A DNA stretch of 45,907 bases from Clostridia bacterium (GCA_017457465.1 JAFTHJ010000048.1:1-45907), one strand, 5' to 3'; shown: positions 24,608-32,606, counted from the first letter of the stretch. Program-made: numbers and translations. The notes: generated from the sequence alone by a model not told the origin.

Positions 24608-24946
24608 TTAACTTATGACCGACTCAATTAAAATTATTTTTTTACCCATTTTTTTAGCATAATTTACAGTGTATTTAGTTCCCTTTGAGTAACCGTCCCA
24701 TATAATCAATGCCATATCGCAAAGCTCTATCATTTTCTCATTCCGTTTAAGTGGTGCACTTCTCCCGTAGAGAGCATATTGCGGACGCAAAATCAACTTT
24801 GATAAACGTTTTTTATCTGCATATTTTTCTGCCAACATATCTATTCCCTCTGCTCCTCCTGTAATAATCATTGTGGTTTCTTTCGGAATGTGTTTTTCCA
24901 AGTCGTATTCCTTGATACTTCTGGATCCAACAATAAGTAATTTCAT
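24608..24946 (-). CDS. SLOG-fold (YspA/DUF2493-like) protein
   Basis: A 112-residue single-domain Rossmann-like protein with the SLOG pattern: LLIVGSRSI at the N-terminus, IITGGAEGIDMLAE, then RNEKMIELCDMALIIWDGYSKGTKYTV. SLOG domains bind nucleotide-derived ligands and occur in DprA, LOG enzymes and several conflict systems. Standing alone, its substrate is unknown. The gene and its surroundings are much more AT-rich than the neighbours, suggesting a later arrival. GGAGGGG precedes the ATG. Confidence 0.82.
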   Translation of the reverse strand: MKLLIVGSRSIKEYDLEKHIPKETTMIITGGAEGIDMLAEKYADKKRLSKLILRPQYALYGRSAPLKRNEKMIELCDMALIIWDGYSKGTKYTVNYAKKMGKKIILIESVIS

Positions 24947-24968
24947 AGCCCCTCCCCGACCTCAACAT

Positions 24969-24993
24969 AAACCTTATGTGATATATAAGGTTT
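24969..24993. promoter_or_regulatory. Putative operator at SLOG gene start site
   Basis: An inverted repeat with 9-bp arms, AAACCTTAT (24969-24977) and ATAAGGTTT (24985-24993), spacer 7. It covers the predicted transcription start of the SLOG gene, the classic place for a repressor. A further ATAAGGT half-site lies near 25027-25034. The divergent XRE regulator is the obvious candidate ligand. Confidence 0.5.
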
Positions 24994-24998
24994 ATTAT

Positions 24999-25027
24999 AT
25001 TTTATCATATAACAATTAAAAAGTAAA
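24999..25027 (-). promoter_or_regulatory. Promoter of SLOG gene
   Basis: Minus strand TTTACT (25022-25027), 17 bp, TAAAAT (24999-25004) with TGA before the -10. Confidence 0.65.
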
Positions 25028-25107
25028 TAAGGTAAAATATTTTTGTCAAATATCAGAGTGCTTAATTTTCTTTTTCAACAAATATGGTATAATAAAGCGA
25101 GGATACA

Positions 25108-25344
25108 ATGATAGAAAGTCAATATAAAATGAATTTGATAAAAATAGGCTTGAAAATTGCTTATTACAGAAAGCTTCAGGGAATGACTCAAGAGGAACTT
25201 GCGGAGGCGTGTGATTTGTCTTCCGGTTATATATCACAACTCGAAGCACCAAATTGCTTTTTCTGTCCCTCGCTGAAAACATTATTTAAAATTGCGGAGG
25301 TTCTTGGAACTACGGTTTCAAAGCTTACAGATATAGAAGATTAA
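25108..25344 (+). CDS. XRE-family transcriptional regulator
   Basis: A 78-residue single-domain Cro/C1-type HTH protein: LKIAYYRKLQGMTQEELAEACDLSSGYISQLE followed by SLKTLFKIAEVLGTTVSKL. A -10 TATAAT with TGG (25085-25093) lies only 15 bp before the ATG, so the GAGGA at the start would sit almost at the mRNA 5' end; the transcript may be nearly leaderless, or the true start is the ATG at 25129. It is divergent from the SLOG gene in the same AT-rich patch and probably controls it. Confidence 0.85.
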   Translation: MIESQYKMNLIKIGLKIAYYRKLQGMTQEELAEACDLSSGYISQLEAPNCFFCPSLKTLFKIAEVLGTTVSKLTDIED

Positions 25345-25366
25345 TAGCTGTTTTGAATAAACACAA

Positions 25367-25395
25367 AAGGCGTACCCGCTTATCGCAGGTACGCC
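25367..25395 (-). terminator. Terminator of citrate synthase gene
   Basis: GGCGTACC (25369-25376) pairs with GGTACGCC (25388-25395). On the minus strand TTTTGTGTTT follows. It may also slow read-through from the XRE gene. Confidence 0.65.
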
Positions 25396-25411
25396 AAATT
25401 TGTATTTATAC

Positions 25412-26782
25412 CTATCTGTCCGCAAGGGAAATATAATCTCTCCTCGGAGCGACCGCCTTATACGCGGGGCGGATTATCTTATTGCCGTTTATAAGCTCCT
25501 CCATACGGTGAGCGCCCCAGCCCGCCACTCTTGCTATCGCAAACAGAGGGGTGAACAGCTCGTCGGGGATACCCAGCATCTGATAAACAAGTCCGCTGAA
25601 AAAGTCAATATTCGCGCTGACACCCTTATACATCTTCTTTCTCTCGGATATCACCTCGGGAGCGAGTTTTTCTATCTTGCTGTAGAGCATAAGCTCCCTC
25701 TCCATTCCCTTCTCACCCGCAAGTGCGGAGAGGTACTGCTCAAGCACCTCGGCTCTCGGGTCGGAAACAGAATATATCGCGTGACCGATACCGTAGATAA
25801 GTCCCGCGCGGTCAAATGCTTCCTTGTTCAGGAGCTTGATAAGATACGCCCTTATCTCGTCGTCATCCTCCCAGTCGCGAATATGCGATTTGATATCCTC
25901 AAACATTCCGCTGACCTTTATGTTAGATCCGCCGTGCTTCGGCCCCTTAAGTGAGCAGAGAGCCGCGGCTATCGCCGAATAGGTGTCTGTACCCGACGAG
26001 GTGACCACGTGGGTGGTGAAGCTCAAATTGTTTCCTCCGCCGTGCTCGGCGTGAAGAATAAGCGCGATATCAAGCACGTGCGCCTCTGTCTCTGTGTATT
26101 TCTTGTCGGGACGAAGCATCATCAGTATATTCTCCGCCGTTGAGAGAGCGGGGTCGGGGTCGTGGATAAAGAAGCTGTTATGCCCCTTGTTGTAATAATT
26201 GTTTGCCTGATACGCGTAGATAGAAAGCATAGGCATAGTGGCGATAAGCTGGAGATTCTGACGCAGAACGTTCTCAAGGCTCAAATCCTCGGCGTTCGTG
26301 TCGTAGGAATACATCGTCAGCACACTTCTCGCAAGTGAGTTCATTATGTTAGCGCTCGGCGCTTTCATTATCACGTCTCTCGTAAAGGAGTTCGGGAGCG
26401 AACGGTATTCCCCAAGCAGCCGCTTGAAGTCGGTAAGCTGCTCTGCCGTGGGAAGATTGCCCAGAAGCAACAGATAGGCTATCTCCTCAAAGCCGAATCT
26501 GCCATCGTCAGCGATTCCCCCCACAAGCTTTTTTACGTCATACCCCCTGTAATAAAGCTCACCTCTGCAAGGCACCGCCTCACCGTCAATAATCTCCTTT
26601 GCCTTGACCTCGGATATCTCGGTAAGCCCCGTGAGCACTCCGTTTCCGTTGAGGTCGCGAAGTCCTCTGTTAACCTCGTATTTCTGATAGAGCGACGGCT
26701 CTATAATATTATTTTTAATACATCTTTCGGTGTATTCTCTTATCTGCGGAGTTATTGCAGAATAATTCTTCTTTTCGCTCAT
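25412..26782 (-). CDS. gltA: Citrate synthase
   Basis: A 456-residue citrate/2-methylcitrate synthase condensing acetyl-CoA and oxaloacetate. Catalytic-site histidines are in LILHAEHGGGNN (H247), LKGPKHGGSN (H283) and GIGHAIYSVSDPRA (H334). It is of the longer clostridial type with about 60 extra N-terminal residues. ATG at 26782 follows AAAGGA at about 11 nt; an upstream ATG has no better site. No aconitase or isocitrate dehydrogenase gene is adjacent. The terminal LADR is the stop-proximal end. Confidence 0.93.
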   Translation of the reverse strand: MSEKKNYSAITPQIREYTERCIKNNIIEPSLYQKYEVNRGLRDLNGNGVLTGLTEISEVKAKEIIDGEAVPCRGELYYRGYDVKKLVGGIADDGRFGFEEIAYLLLLGNLPTAEQLTDFKRLLGEYRSLPNSFTRDVIMKAPSANIMNSLARSVLTMYSYDTNAEDLSLENVLRQNLQLIATMPMLSIYAYQANNYYNKGHNSFFIHDPDPALSTAENILMMLRPDKKYTETEAHVLDIALILHAEHGGGNNLSFTTHVVTSSGTDTYSAIAAALCSLKGPKHGGSNIKVSGMFEDIKSHIRDWEDDDEIRAYLIKLLNKEAFDRAGLIYGIGHAIYSVSDPRAEVLEQYLSALAGEKGMERELMLYSKIEKLAPEVISERKKMYKGVSANIDFFSGLVYQMLGIPDELFTPLFAIARVAGWGAHRMEELINGNKIIRPAYKAVAPRRDYISLADR

Positions 26783-26806
26783 TTCATACCCTGTCCTTTT
26801 GAGTTT

Positions 26807-26820
26807 TTTTGTATACAAAA
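26807..26820. promoter_or_regulatory. Palindrome TTTTGTATACAAAA upstream of citrate synthase
   Basis: A perfect 14-bp dyad between a TATAAT box (26820-26825 on the minus strand) and the ribosome-binding site. TTGTATACAA is a typical half-symmetric core for GntR/FadR-type repressors, so it is a plausible operator; no such regulator is in the window. Confidence 0.4.
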
Positions 26821-26890
26821 TTATACCGTCCGCGCCGCTTGATTTTTGGCGAAACCTGTAACTGTTGAAAATTTTTTATATTACTCTCTA

Positions 26891-26919
26891 ATTTTACCAT
26901 ATTATTCTCTGTTTTTCAA
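26891..26919 (-). promoter_or_regulatory. Sigma-A promoter of citrate synthase
   Basis: Minus strand TTGAAA (26914-26919), 17 bp, TAAAAT (26891-26896) with TGG before the -10. The leader is about 100 nt. A second TATAAT at 26820-26825 lacks a -35. Confidence 0.65.
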
Positions 26920-26966
26920 GAAAATTCTTTTTGAAGTAAGCGTGACCTTATTTTTAACAAGCCTCA

Positions 26967-26995
26967 TTGACAGTGAACAGGTCGGATGATATAAT
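26967..26995 (+). promoter_or_regulatory. Full-consensus promoter of dehydrogenase gene
   Basis: TTGACA (26967-26972), 17 bp, TATAAT (26990-26995) with TGA before the -10. Only six bases separate the -10 from the ATG at 27002, so transcription should start at or within a base or two of the start codon. Confidence 0.85.
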
Positions 26996-27001
26996 AAACC
27001 T

Positions 27002-27871
27002 ATGAAAACTTCAAAATGGATAGAAAAAAACACATCTTCTCTTGTGGGAAAAACCGTCGCCATAAGCGGCGCTACGGGGGGAATCGGCAAGGAGCTGTGC
27101 CGTCATCTGGCGGCGCTTGGGGCGTCTCTGGTTCTGCTTGACAGAAATCCCGAGAAATCTCTCGCCCTGAAAAACGAATTGCAAAAGGACTTCCCCGCCC
27201 TCAATGTGAAAAATATCACCCTCGACCTTGAGGATATCGACTCGGTAAGGTCGGCGACAGACCGCTTGACAGAAGATACGCCCGACGCGCTCATTCTGAA
27301 CGCGGGAGCATATCATATTCCCCGCCATAAATGCTCCACGGGGTTTGATAACATATTTCAAATAAATTTCGTCTCACCGTATTATCTGGCGAGACGGCTT
27401 CTCCCGAAAATCCGTGAGCGGGGCGGCAGGATAGTCGCCGTGGGAAGCATAGCGCACACCTATTCGAAAGCGGATTTTTCGGATATAGATTTCTCGGGGG
27501 TATCCAAATCAAGCAAGGCTTACGGTAACGCAAAGCGGTATCTTGTGTTCTCTCTTTTCGGTCTCGGGGACTACGGCAAAACGGTCGTTGTGACACACCC
27601 CGGAATAACCTTTACAAACATCACCGCGCATTATCCAAAGCCTATATTCGCAGTCATTAAGTACCCCATGAAGATCATATTTATGAAGCCAAAACGCGCT
27701 TGTTTGAGCATCCTTTACGGTCTTTTTGAGGACTGCGGCAAAAATGAGTGGATTGGCCCGAGAATATTTAACATATGGGGTTTGCCACGCCGTCAAAGAC
27801 TTAAAAGCTGCTCCGACGCCGAAGCCGCGCAAATTTGCGCAACCGCCGAAAGGATATATGAGGATAGATAA
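27002..27871 (+). CDS. Short-chain dehydrogenase/reductase
   Basis: A 289-residue classical-type SDR. Cofactor motif ISGATGGIGKEL with G23, G27 and G29; LNAGAY (99-104); S149 in VGSIAH; Y174 and K178 in YGNAK. LVLLDRNP after the second strand suggests the family's usual NAD(P) site with an acidic residue. Substrate unknown. There is no Shine-Dalgarno sequence and the consensus promoter predicts a leaderless mRNA. No internal start is possible before the GATGGIG motif. Confidence 0.9.
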   Translation: MKTSKWIEKNTSSLVGKTVAISGATGGIGKELCRHLAALGASLVLLDRNPEKSLALKNELQKDFPALNVKNITLDLEDIDSVRSATDRLTEDTPDALILNAGAYHIPRHKCSTGFDNIFQINFVSPYYLARRLLPKIRERGGRIVAVGSIAHTYSKADFSDIDFSGVSKSSKAYGNAKRYLVFSLFGLGDYGKTVVVTHPGITFTNITAHYPKPIFAVIKYPMKIIFMKPKRACLSILYGLFEDCGKNEWIGPRIFNIWGLPRRQRLKSCSDAEAAQICATAERIYEDR

Positions 27872-27896
27872 CGCGGGAGGGGTACCCCTCCCGCGT
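27872..27896 (+). terminator. Terminator of dehydrogenase gene
   Basis: A perfect 26-bp palindrome (27871-27896), CGCGGGAGGGGTAC and its complement, beginning in the stop codon and followed by ATTACTTTTGTTTTTT. Confidence 0.8.
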
Positions 27897-27953
27897 ATTA
27901 CTTTTGTTTTTTATCGTGAAAAACAGAGAAATTATCGCTTTGAAATATTAAAA

Positions 27954-30197
27954 TCAGCCGCTCATCTCTATTTTGTTATACTTTATCCCCATCGTATCAC
28001 AAAGCGCCGCCTCTCTTTGGTGGCAGGAGAAAAGTAAGCACTGATTGCCCTCGGAGACAAATTTATCTATCAGCTCAAGGACGCCGCAGGCGCGGGTATC
28101 GTCAAGCTGGGAGAGCGTTTCATCCATAAAGAACGGAACCGTCCCTTGGAAAATCTGCCCGATAAGCGCGAGTCGCAGAGAAATATAAACAGCGTCAGCC
28201 GTACCTCCGCTCAAGTTTGCCGCCTCTCTTTGCTTACCCGAGGCATCAACGCTGACCTCCATAGCCTCGGAAAGTAAAACCTTTGAATATTTTCCGTCGC
28301 TGATAGCGCCCAGATATTCTCCCGCGCTCTCCCTGACCTTCGGAGCAAAATTGCTCTTCATATTATCATAGGCCTCCTTAACCGCAGAATACGCCAAATC
28401 AAGCTCGGCAAATCTCTCGTTATACTCGCCTATCTTATCGGTATATTCATCGATATTCCTCTGAATGTCCGCAAGTTCTTCCTCGCAATCCTTTTGCGAG
28501 AGAATCTTCGCCTTTACCTCTGTAAATTCCGCGTTTGCCTTATCGTATTCGGCACTCGCCCTCTCCGCGTCAAGCTCTGCCTCCGACTCGTTGATATATT
28601 CATTCCCCGAGATTCCGCTCGGCAGAGAGCCTCGGAGTGCTTCCTCGTCATACTCCGAGAGCAGCTTTTCCTCTCTTTCGGCTATTCCCGAATTCCGATT
28701 TATTCTGTCATTCAAGCTCTTCTTTTTTTCCAGATATTCTTCAATGTCACCTGTAAGCTCGGAGAGGCGCTCAATAAAACTGCCGCCTGTTCTGCCGTAT
28801 CTCTCAAGCCTCTGCTCTATCTCATTTTTTGCCAGAGTCATCGCTGCCTGTGCCGCAGATTCTTTCTCCTTGGCTCCCTCGACTCTGTTCTTCTCTCGCT
28901 CGTATATATCCAACTGCTCAAAGCAGTGTCCGATAAAGGCTTCATATCCGCTCTTGTCCGTTCCGAGCGAATGAAGCTCTTTTTCTGTCTCACCGCTTTC
29001 CTTTGACGCCATAACAAGCATCAAAGCAGCCAAAACCGCAAAGGCTCCCGCCGCGGCGAACAAGAGGGGCAATACTATTCCGACTGCCGCTAAAATCAGA
29101 GTAACAACAACAGACGCAATACCAAAAAGCTTCTTTTTAGCGGCGTTTCCGAGCTTTTCTCCGATTCTCGCGCAGAACGCCTCCGCGCTCTCGCGCTCGG
29201 AGATTTTTCTTGCGACATCCGCTGCCCTCACGTCCGCTTCAAAGGTCTGCTTCGCCGTATTGAGACAGGCGTTGTATTCCTCGGTTCTTTTCGTAAGAGT
29301 CCCGTCGAGGAAGTTCAGCTCGGCGAGAGCCTTCTCGTCAGGCTCGATTCCGCCGAAATCCGAGGAATCCTTGAGCGCCTCAAGCGCCCTTTTGTCCTCT
29401 TCTATACTCTCCTTGAGCTTTTTCAGCTCACCTATCCGAAGAAGAACTCTCACAGTCGCCGCCGCTTTTCTGATATCCTTCGCGCGATTCATTTTATCCT
29501 TGGCTTGTTCCACCCTCTCGCCAAGCTCTATGCTCTTTATTTTAAGTCCGACAAGCTCGTCGGCTTTTTTCTGAAGCGCCGCCGCGTCAAGCTCGGCATC
29601 AGCCCGCGCCTGTTCGGCATCATATATAAGTCCACCGTTTCCTCTCTCGTATCTGTATTGCTTTCTCGCTTCCCTTATCACCTTAAGCACAGCTTCTCCG
29701 TTGACACTTTCGTCAGCGGTAAGCGAGAGATTTGAGAGTGTTTCGGAAACACCCGCTCCGTTTATCGAGGAAACTCTGGTCTGTCCGCACCAGACACAGC
29801 TCTCAAAGGCTTCTCTTGAAAGTCCGAGGAAAAATACCCCGACCTCCTCCTGTGTCTCTATCCTCTTTCCCGTATCAAGCTCGGTTATAACCGCCTCGGA
29901 ACTCAACGAGCGCCTGACGTTTGCCCTTTCTATTCTGTACTTCCGTCCGCCGTGCTCGATTTCCATACTTCCCTCGGCACGCGCACCCGACCAGCTCAAG
30001 GACTTGTCCTTATCGTTATTCTTCGATGATTTTCTCACAAGCCCATATAGCATATACGTTATAAATAGCAGAACCGTACTTTTTCCCGCCTCGTTGTCGC
30101 CTCTTATGATATTGAAGCCGCCCGAAAAGTCCATACTGAAATCCTTCAGTCCTCCGAACTCGGTTATGCTTATTGAGAGTATCTTCATTTCTGTCAT
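27954..30197 (-). CDS. SbcC/YhaN-like coiled-coil ATPase
   Basis: A 747-residue SMC-like ATPase. Walker A is GDNEAGKST (33-41), then VWCGQTR; long coiled coils (about 195-350 and 400-610) are interrupted by a hydrophobic double segment at about 358-396 that looks like two membrane spans; the C-terminus has the ABC signature LSGGTADAV (662-670) and Walker B FFMDETLSQLDD (about 689-700). This layout, including the membrane hairpin, is that of YhaN, partner of the nuclease YhaO. Start ATG overlaps the upstream nuclease stop (ATGA). Likely role: DNA end or repair processing near the membrane. Confidence 0.88.
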   Translation of the reverse strand: MTEMKILSISITEFGGLKDFSMDFSGGFNIIRGDNEAGKSTVLLFITYMLYGLVRKSSKNNDKDKSLSWSGARAEGSMEIEHGGRKYRIERANVRRSLSSEAVITELDTGKRIETQEEVGVFFLGLSREAFESCVWCGQTRVSSINGAGVSETLSNLSLTADESVNGEAVLKVIREARKQYRYERGNGGLIYDAEQARADAELDAAALQKKADELVGLKIKSIELGERVEQAKDKMNRAKDIRKAAATVRVLLRIGELKKLKESIEEDKRALEALKDSSDFGGIEPDEKALAELNFLDGTLTKRTEEYNACLNTAKQTFEADVRAADVARKISERESAEAFCARIGEKLGNAAKKKLFGIASVVVTLILAAVGIVLPLLFAAAGAFAVLAALMLVMASKESGETEKELHSLGTDKSGYEAFIGHCFEQLDIYEREKNRVEGAKEKESAAQAAMTLAKNEIEQRLERYGRTGGSFIERLSELTGDIEEYLEKKKSLNDRINRNSGIAEREEKLLSEYDEEALRGSLPSGISGNEYINESEAELDAERASAEYDKANAEFTEVKAKILSQKDCEEELADIQRNIDEYTDKIGEYNERFAELDLAYSAVKEAYDNMKSNFAPKVRESAGEYLGAISDGKYSKVLLSEAMEVSVDASGKQREAANLSGGTADAVYISLRLALIGQIFQGTVPFFMDETLSQLDDTRACGVLELIDKFVSEGNQCLLFSCHQREAALCDTMGIKYNKIEMSG

Positions 30198-31306
30198 TTT
30201 ATCTCCCTCCCCTCAATCGCAAGTAACGCGGCTCGGAGCGCCCCCACCGCTATACGCCGCCGCTCTGTGTCGGCGCACTCAAGTGCTGGGCGAAGAACCT
30301 TGTATATCTCTCCGCGCAAAGTGTAGTCGTTCTCAAGAGCCTCGGTGTCTATACGCGGCAGAGTTTTATCCTCCGCCTCGGCATAGATAAACCTTTGCGA
30401 GAGCAGTGTTCTGACCATATTCATATCGGGCGAGAAGCTGAAATCCGTCTCTCCGACAAGAGTCAGCCGCAAAGCGGTGTTTCTGCCAAAATTGCGTGAG
30501 GCGATATATTTCTCTATCTGTCCGACAAGCGCCCTGTTATCGGCGCTCGACGATATATCGAGTGTCTCCGAGAGATAAAGCGTCTCTCCAAAGGGAATCT
30601 TTTCAACCGAAACCTCTCCGCCCTCAACATTCACCGAAAGCGCTCCTCCCACGCCCTCCTCGTCAAAGCCGCGGCTATCGGGAAATCCGCAATACGCCAC
30701 CGTGCTTTTTCCGGCCGTAACGGGACTCATCTCCTTATGTATATGTCCGAGCGCGGCATAGTCAAATCCGCATCTCTCTATATCCGAAACGAGTATCGGA
30801 GCGTAACGCGACATAGGGGCGCCAAGCTCGGTATGAGCGCAAAGAACGCTCACGCCGTCAAAGGGCGGAAGCTCAAAGCCGTCAAGAGGACAGGTAAAAT
30901 AGCTGTCCGAGGTAAAGGCATATCCGCAAACCTGAACGCCAAGCTCCTCAAAGGTAAAGACCTGCATCTCCTCGGAGTTAAAAACACTCACGTTCTCGGG
31001 AAGTCTGCCGTCAAAATAAAGCGCCACGCCCGAATATGCGTCGTGGTTTCCCGGGGCGATGACCACGGGACAGTTGAGCGAGGAAAGCTCCTCTATAACG
31101 CACTCCTCCGTTTCGGGACTTATATTTTTAGTGTCGAAAAGGTCACCGCAGATAAGCACCATATCAAAGCCGTTTTCCGACACGTATCTCATCATCTTCC
31201 GAAAAACCTCTCTCTGCCTCTCTCTCGCCGCCGCTCTTTTGGGATACGAAAAGCGGTGAAAGGCACTGTCAAGATGAAGGTCTCCCGTATGAAAAATCTT
31301 TATCAT
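30194..31306 (-). CDS. SbcD/YhaO-like metallophosphoesterase
   Basis: A 370-residue DNA-repair-type exonuclease subunit with the five phosphoesterase motifs FHTGDLHLD, ICGDLFD, APGNHDAY, LCAHTE and ALGHIHKE. It belongs with SbcD/Mre11-like enzymes and in particular with YhaO, which is always coupled to a YhaN ATPase; here both genes overlap by 4 bp. GAGGTGAGCT precedes the ATG. Confidence 0.9.
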   Translation of the reverse strand: MIKIFHTGDLHLDSAFHRFSYPKRAAARERQREVFRKMMRYVSENGFDMVLICGDLFDTKNISPETEECVIEELSSLNCPVVIAPGNHDAYSGVALYFDGRLPENVSVFNSEEMQVFTFEELGVQVCGYAFTSDSYFTCPLDGFELPPFDGVSVLCAHTELGAPMSRYAPILVSDIERCGFDYAALGHIHKEMSPVTAGKSTVAYCGFPDSRGFDEEGVGGALSVNVEGGEVSVEKIPFGETLYLSETLDISSSADNRALVGQIEKYIASRNFGRNTALRLTLVGETDFSFSPDMNMVRTLLSQRFIYAEAEDKTLPRIDTEALENDYTLRGEIYKVLRPALECADTERRRIAVGALRAALLAIEGREIK

Positions 31307-31344
31307 AGCTCACCTCTAATAAAGCTTAATTTGTCTACAACTAT

Positions 31345-31373
31345 ATTCTACCATACTTTTTTCTCTTTCGCAA
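31345..31373 (-). promoter_or_regulatory. Sigma-A promoter of nuclease-ATPase pair
   Basis: Minus strand TTGCGA (31368-31373), 17 bp, TAGAAT (31345-31350) with TGG before the -10. Confidence 0.65.
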
Positions 31374-31441
31374 CAGGCAACGGCAGAACTTTTGACATAT
31401 ACTTTAAAAGAAAAATAAAAAAGAAAGGCACGGTGCTATAT

Positions 31442-32020
31442 ATGCTTATTGACGTTCCCTATAACAGAGAAAGGGCGGTCGAATACGCGCGAAGATGGGC
31501 GCTCTCCCGCAATCCCCTGTTTCTCGATTTCACAGGTCGCGGCGGCGACTGCACAAGCTTCGTCTCGCAGTGTGTGTTCGCGGGATGCGGCATTATGAAC
31601 TACACCCCAACCTTCGGGTGGTATTACATATCCTCCGTCGACAGAGCCCCCGCTTGGGCAGGAGTGGACGAGTTTTTTAATTTTGTGACCAACGCCCCCG
31701 ACTTTGCTCGGGAAAACGGCGGAACAGGACCTCGGGGCTTTGACGTGCGCAACGGACAGGATATCGCCATCGGCGATGTTATTCAACTCGCAAATGATAG
31801 CGGCGAGTTCTATCATTCGCTTATAATAAGCGGATTTACCGAGGACGATATTCTTATCTGCGCCCATTCGGACGATGCGCTCGACCGCCCTATTTCAAGC
31901 TATAATTATGCCTCCTTGAGAGTGATTCACATAGAAAAGGCAATAGCCGAGATAAACGGCGACACTCTTTTCAGAAATCTGATAGACGGAATCGCGCTCC
32001 CCATACCGCCTATGCGATAA
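31442..32020 (+). CDS. Putative amidase-domain protein (Amidase_6 family)
   Basis: A 192-residue protein: YNRERAVEYARRWALSRNPLF, GGDCTSFVSQCVFAGCGIMN with a predicted catalytic Cys, and a later FYHSLIISGF with His. This is the NlpC/P60-related putative amidase domain common in spore-forming Firmicutes; wall-peptide or amide hydrolysis is likely. No signal peptide. ATG at 31442 has AAAGG 13 nt upstream; an in-frame GTG at 31433 is an alternative. Upstream TTGACA (31392-31397) has only a weak -10 partner. Confidence 0.82.
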   Translation: MLIDVPYNRERAVEYARRWALSRNPLFLDFTGRGGDCTSFVSQCVFAGCGIMNYTPTFGWYYISSVDRAPAWAGVDEFFNFVTNAPDFARENGGTGPRGFDVRNGQDIAIGDVIQLANDSGEFYHSLIISGFTEDDILICAHSDDALDRPISSYNYASLRVIHIEKAIAEINGDTLFRNLIDGIALPIPPMR

Positions 32021-32034
32021 TTTGCGTTTGATTA

Positions 32035-32064
32035 TTGACAAATCCTCCCCCTTTGTGATAAAAT
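32035..32064 (+). promoter_or_regulatory. Sigma-A promoter of metal-binding protein
   Basis: TTGACA (32035-32040), 18 bp, TAAAAT (32059-32064) with TGA before the -10. Confidence 0.7.
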
Positions 32065-32094
32065 ATTATCAAAGAAATCAAGGGGGCAAAAATT

Positions 32095-32349
32095 ATGGTA
32101 AAAACAGTTGCGGCTATAGAAGGTATGATGTGCGGTATGTGCGAAGCGCATATGAACGACGCTATCAGAGGCGCCTTTAAGGTAAAAAAGGTTGAGTCCT
32201 CTCACTCTAAAAATCAAACCGTTATTATCTCCGAAAATCCTATCGACGAGCAAAAGCTTAAGGATGTCGTCGAGAAAACAGGTTACGTCCTTAAAGACGT
32301 AAAATCCGAACCCTATAAGAAAAAAGGCTTCCGCCTTTTCGGAAAGTAA
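32095..32349 (+). CDS. Heavy-metal-associated domain protein
   Basis: An 84-residue HMA-fold protein with the metal motif GMMCGMC (MxCxxC, C13 and C16) and a lysine-rich C-terminus. CopZ-type chaperones bind Cu(I), but the second half here (KSEPYKKKGFRLFGK) is an unusual basic tail and no copper ATPase gene is near, so its metal and partner are open. AAGGGGG precedes the ATG. Confidence 0.85.
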   Translation: MVKTVAAIEGMMCGMCEAHMNDAIRGAFKVKKVESSHSKNQTVIISENPIDEQKLKDVVEKTGYVLKDVKSEPYKKKGFRLFGK

Positions 32350-32356
32350 GAAATGA

Positions 32357-32425
32357 GGGGGAGTCAAGAGGAACCTTTTGAGGAAAGGTTCCTCTTGACT
32401 CCCCCAAACCTTTTAAAAAAGTTTT
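32357..32425. repeat. Long palindromic unit after metal-binding gene
   Basis: Perfect 22-bp arms (32357-32378 and 32384-32405) with loop TGAGG, then tail AAACCTTTTAAAAAAG. Core and tail match the unit at 23999 and the right half of the split unit at 45805-45838. It is the longest perfect stem in the window. Confidence 0.85.
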
Positions 32426-32466
32426 AGCTTTCGATTTATTATGAATATTAACCCTCGTGGCTTTTT

Positions 32467-32542
32467 ATAAAGAAAACAATCGACGGACACACTATAAACG
32501 CCTTGGCGTTTATGTGCCTACACATCGATTGTTTTTCTTTAT
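32467..32542. other. Compound hairpin downstream of truB
   Basis: Outer arms of 17 bp (32467-32483 with 32525-32542, one bulged T) enclose a perfect inner hairpin ATAAACGCC/GGCGTTTAT (32494-32513). It lies at the convergent ends of the metal-binding gene and truB and may terminate the minus-strand ychF-truB series. The rest of 32426-32606 shows nothing recognisable. Confidence 0.6.
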
Positions 32543-32606
32543 TATATTAGCTTTGCTATAAGCGGAGTCGAGTTTCCGAGAAACATCAAGCGGTGGCTAC
32601 ACCTCA

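Noticed and set aside
30737..31441. N-terminal extension of the amidase-domain gene
   Set aside because: The extension is antisense to the YhaO-like gene and low in recognisable content; the amidase domain begins at the ATG at 31442.
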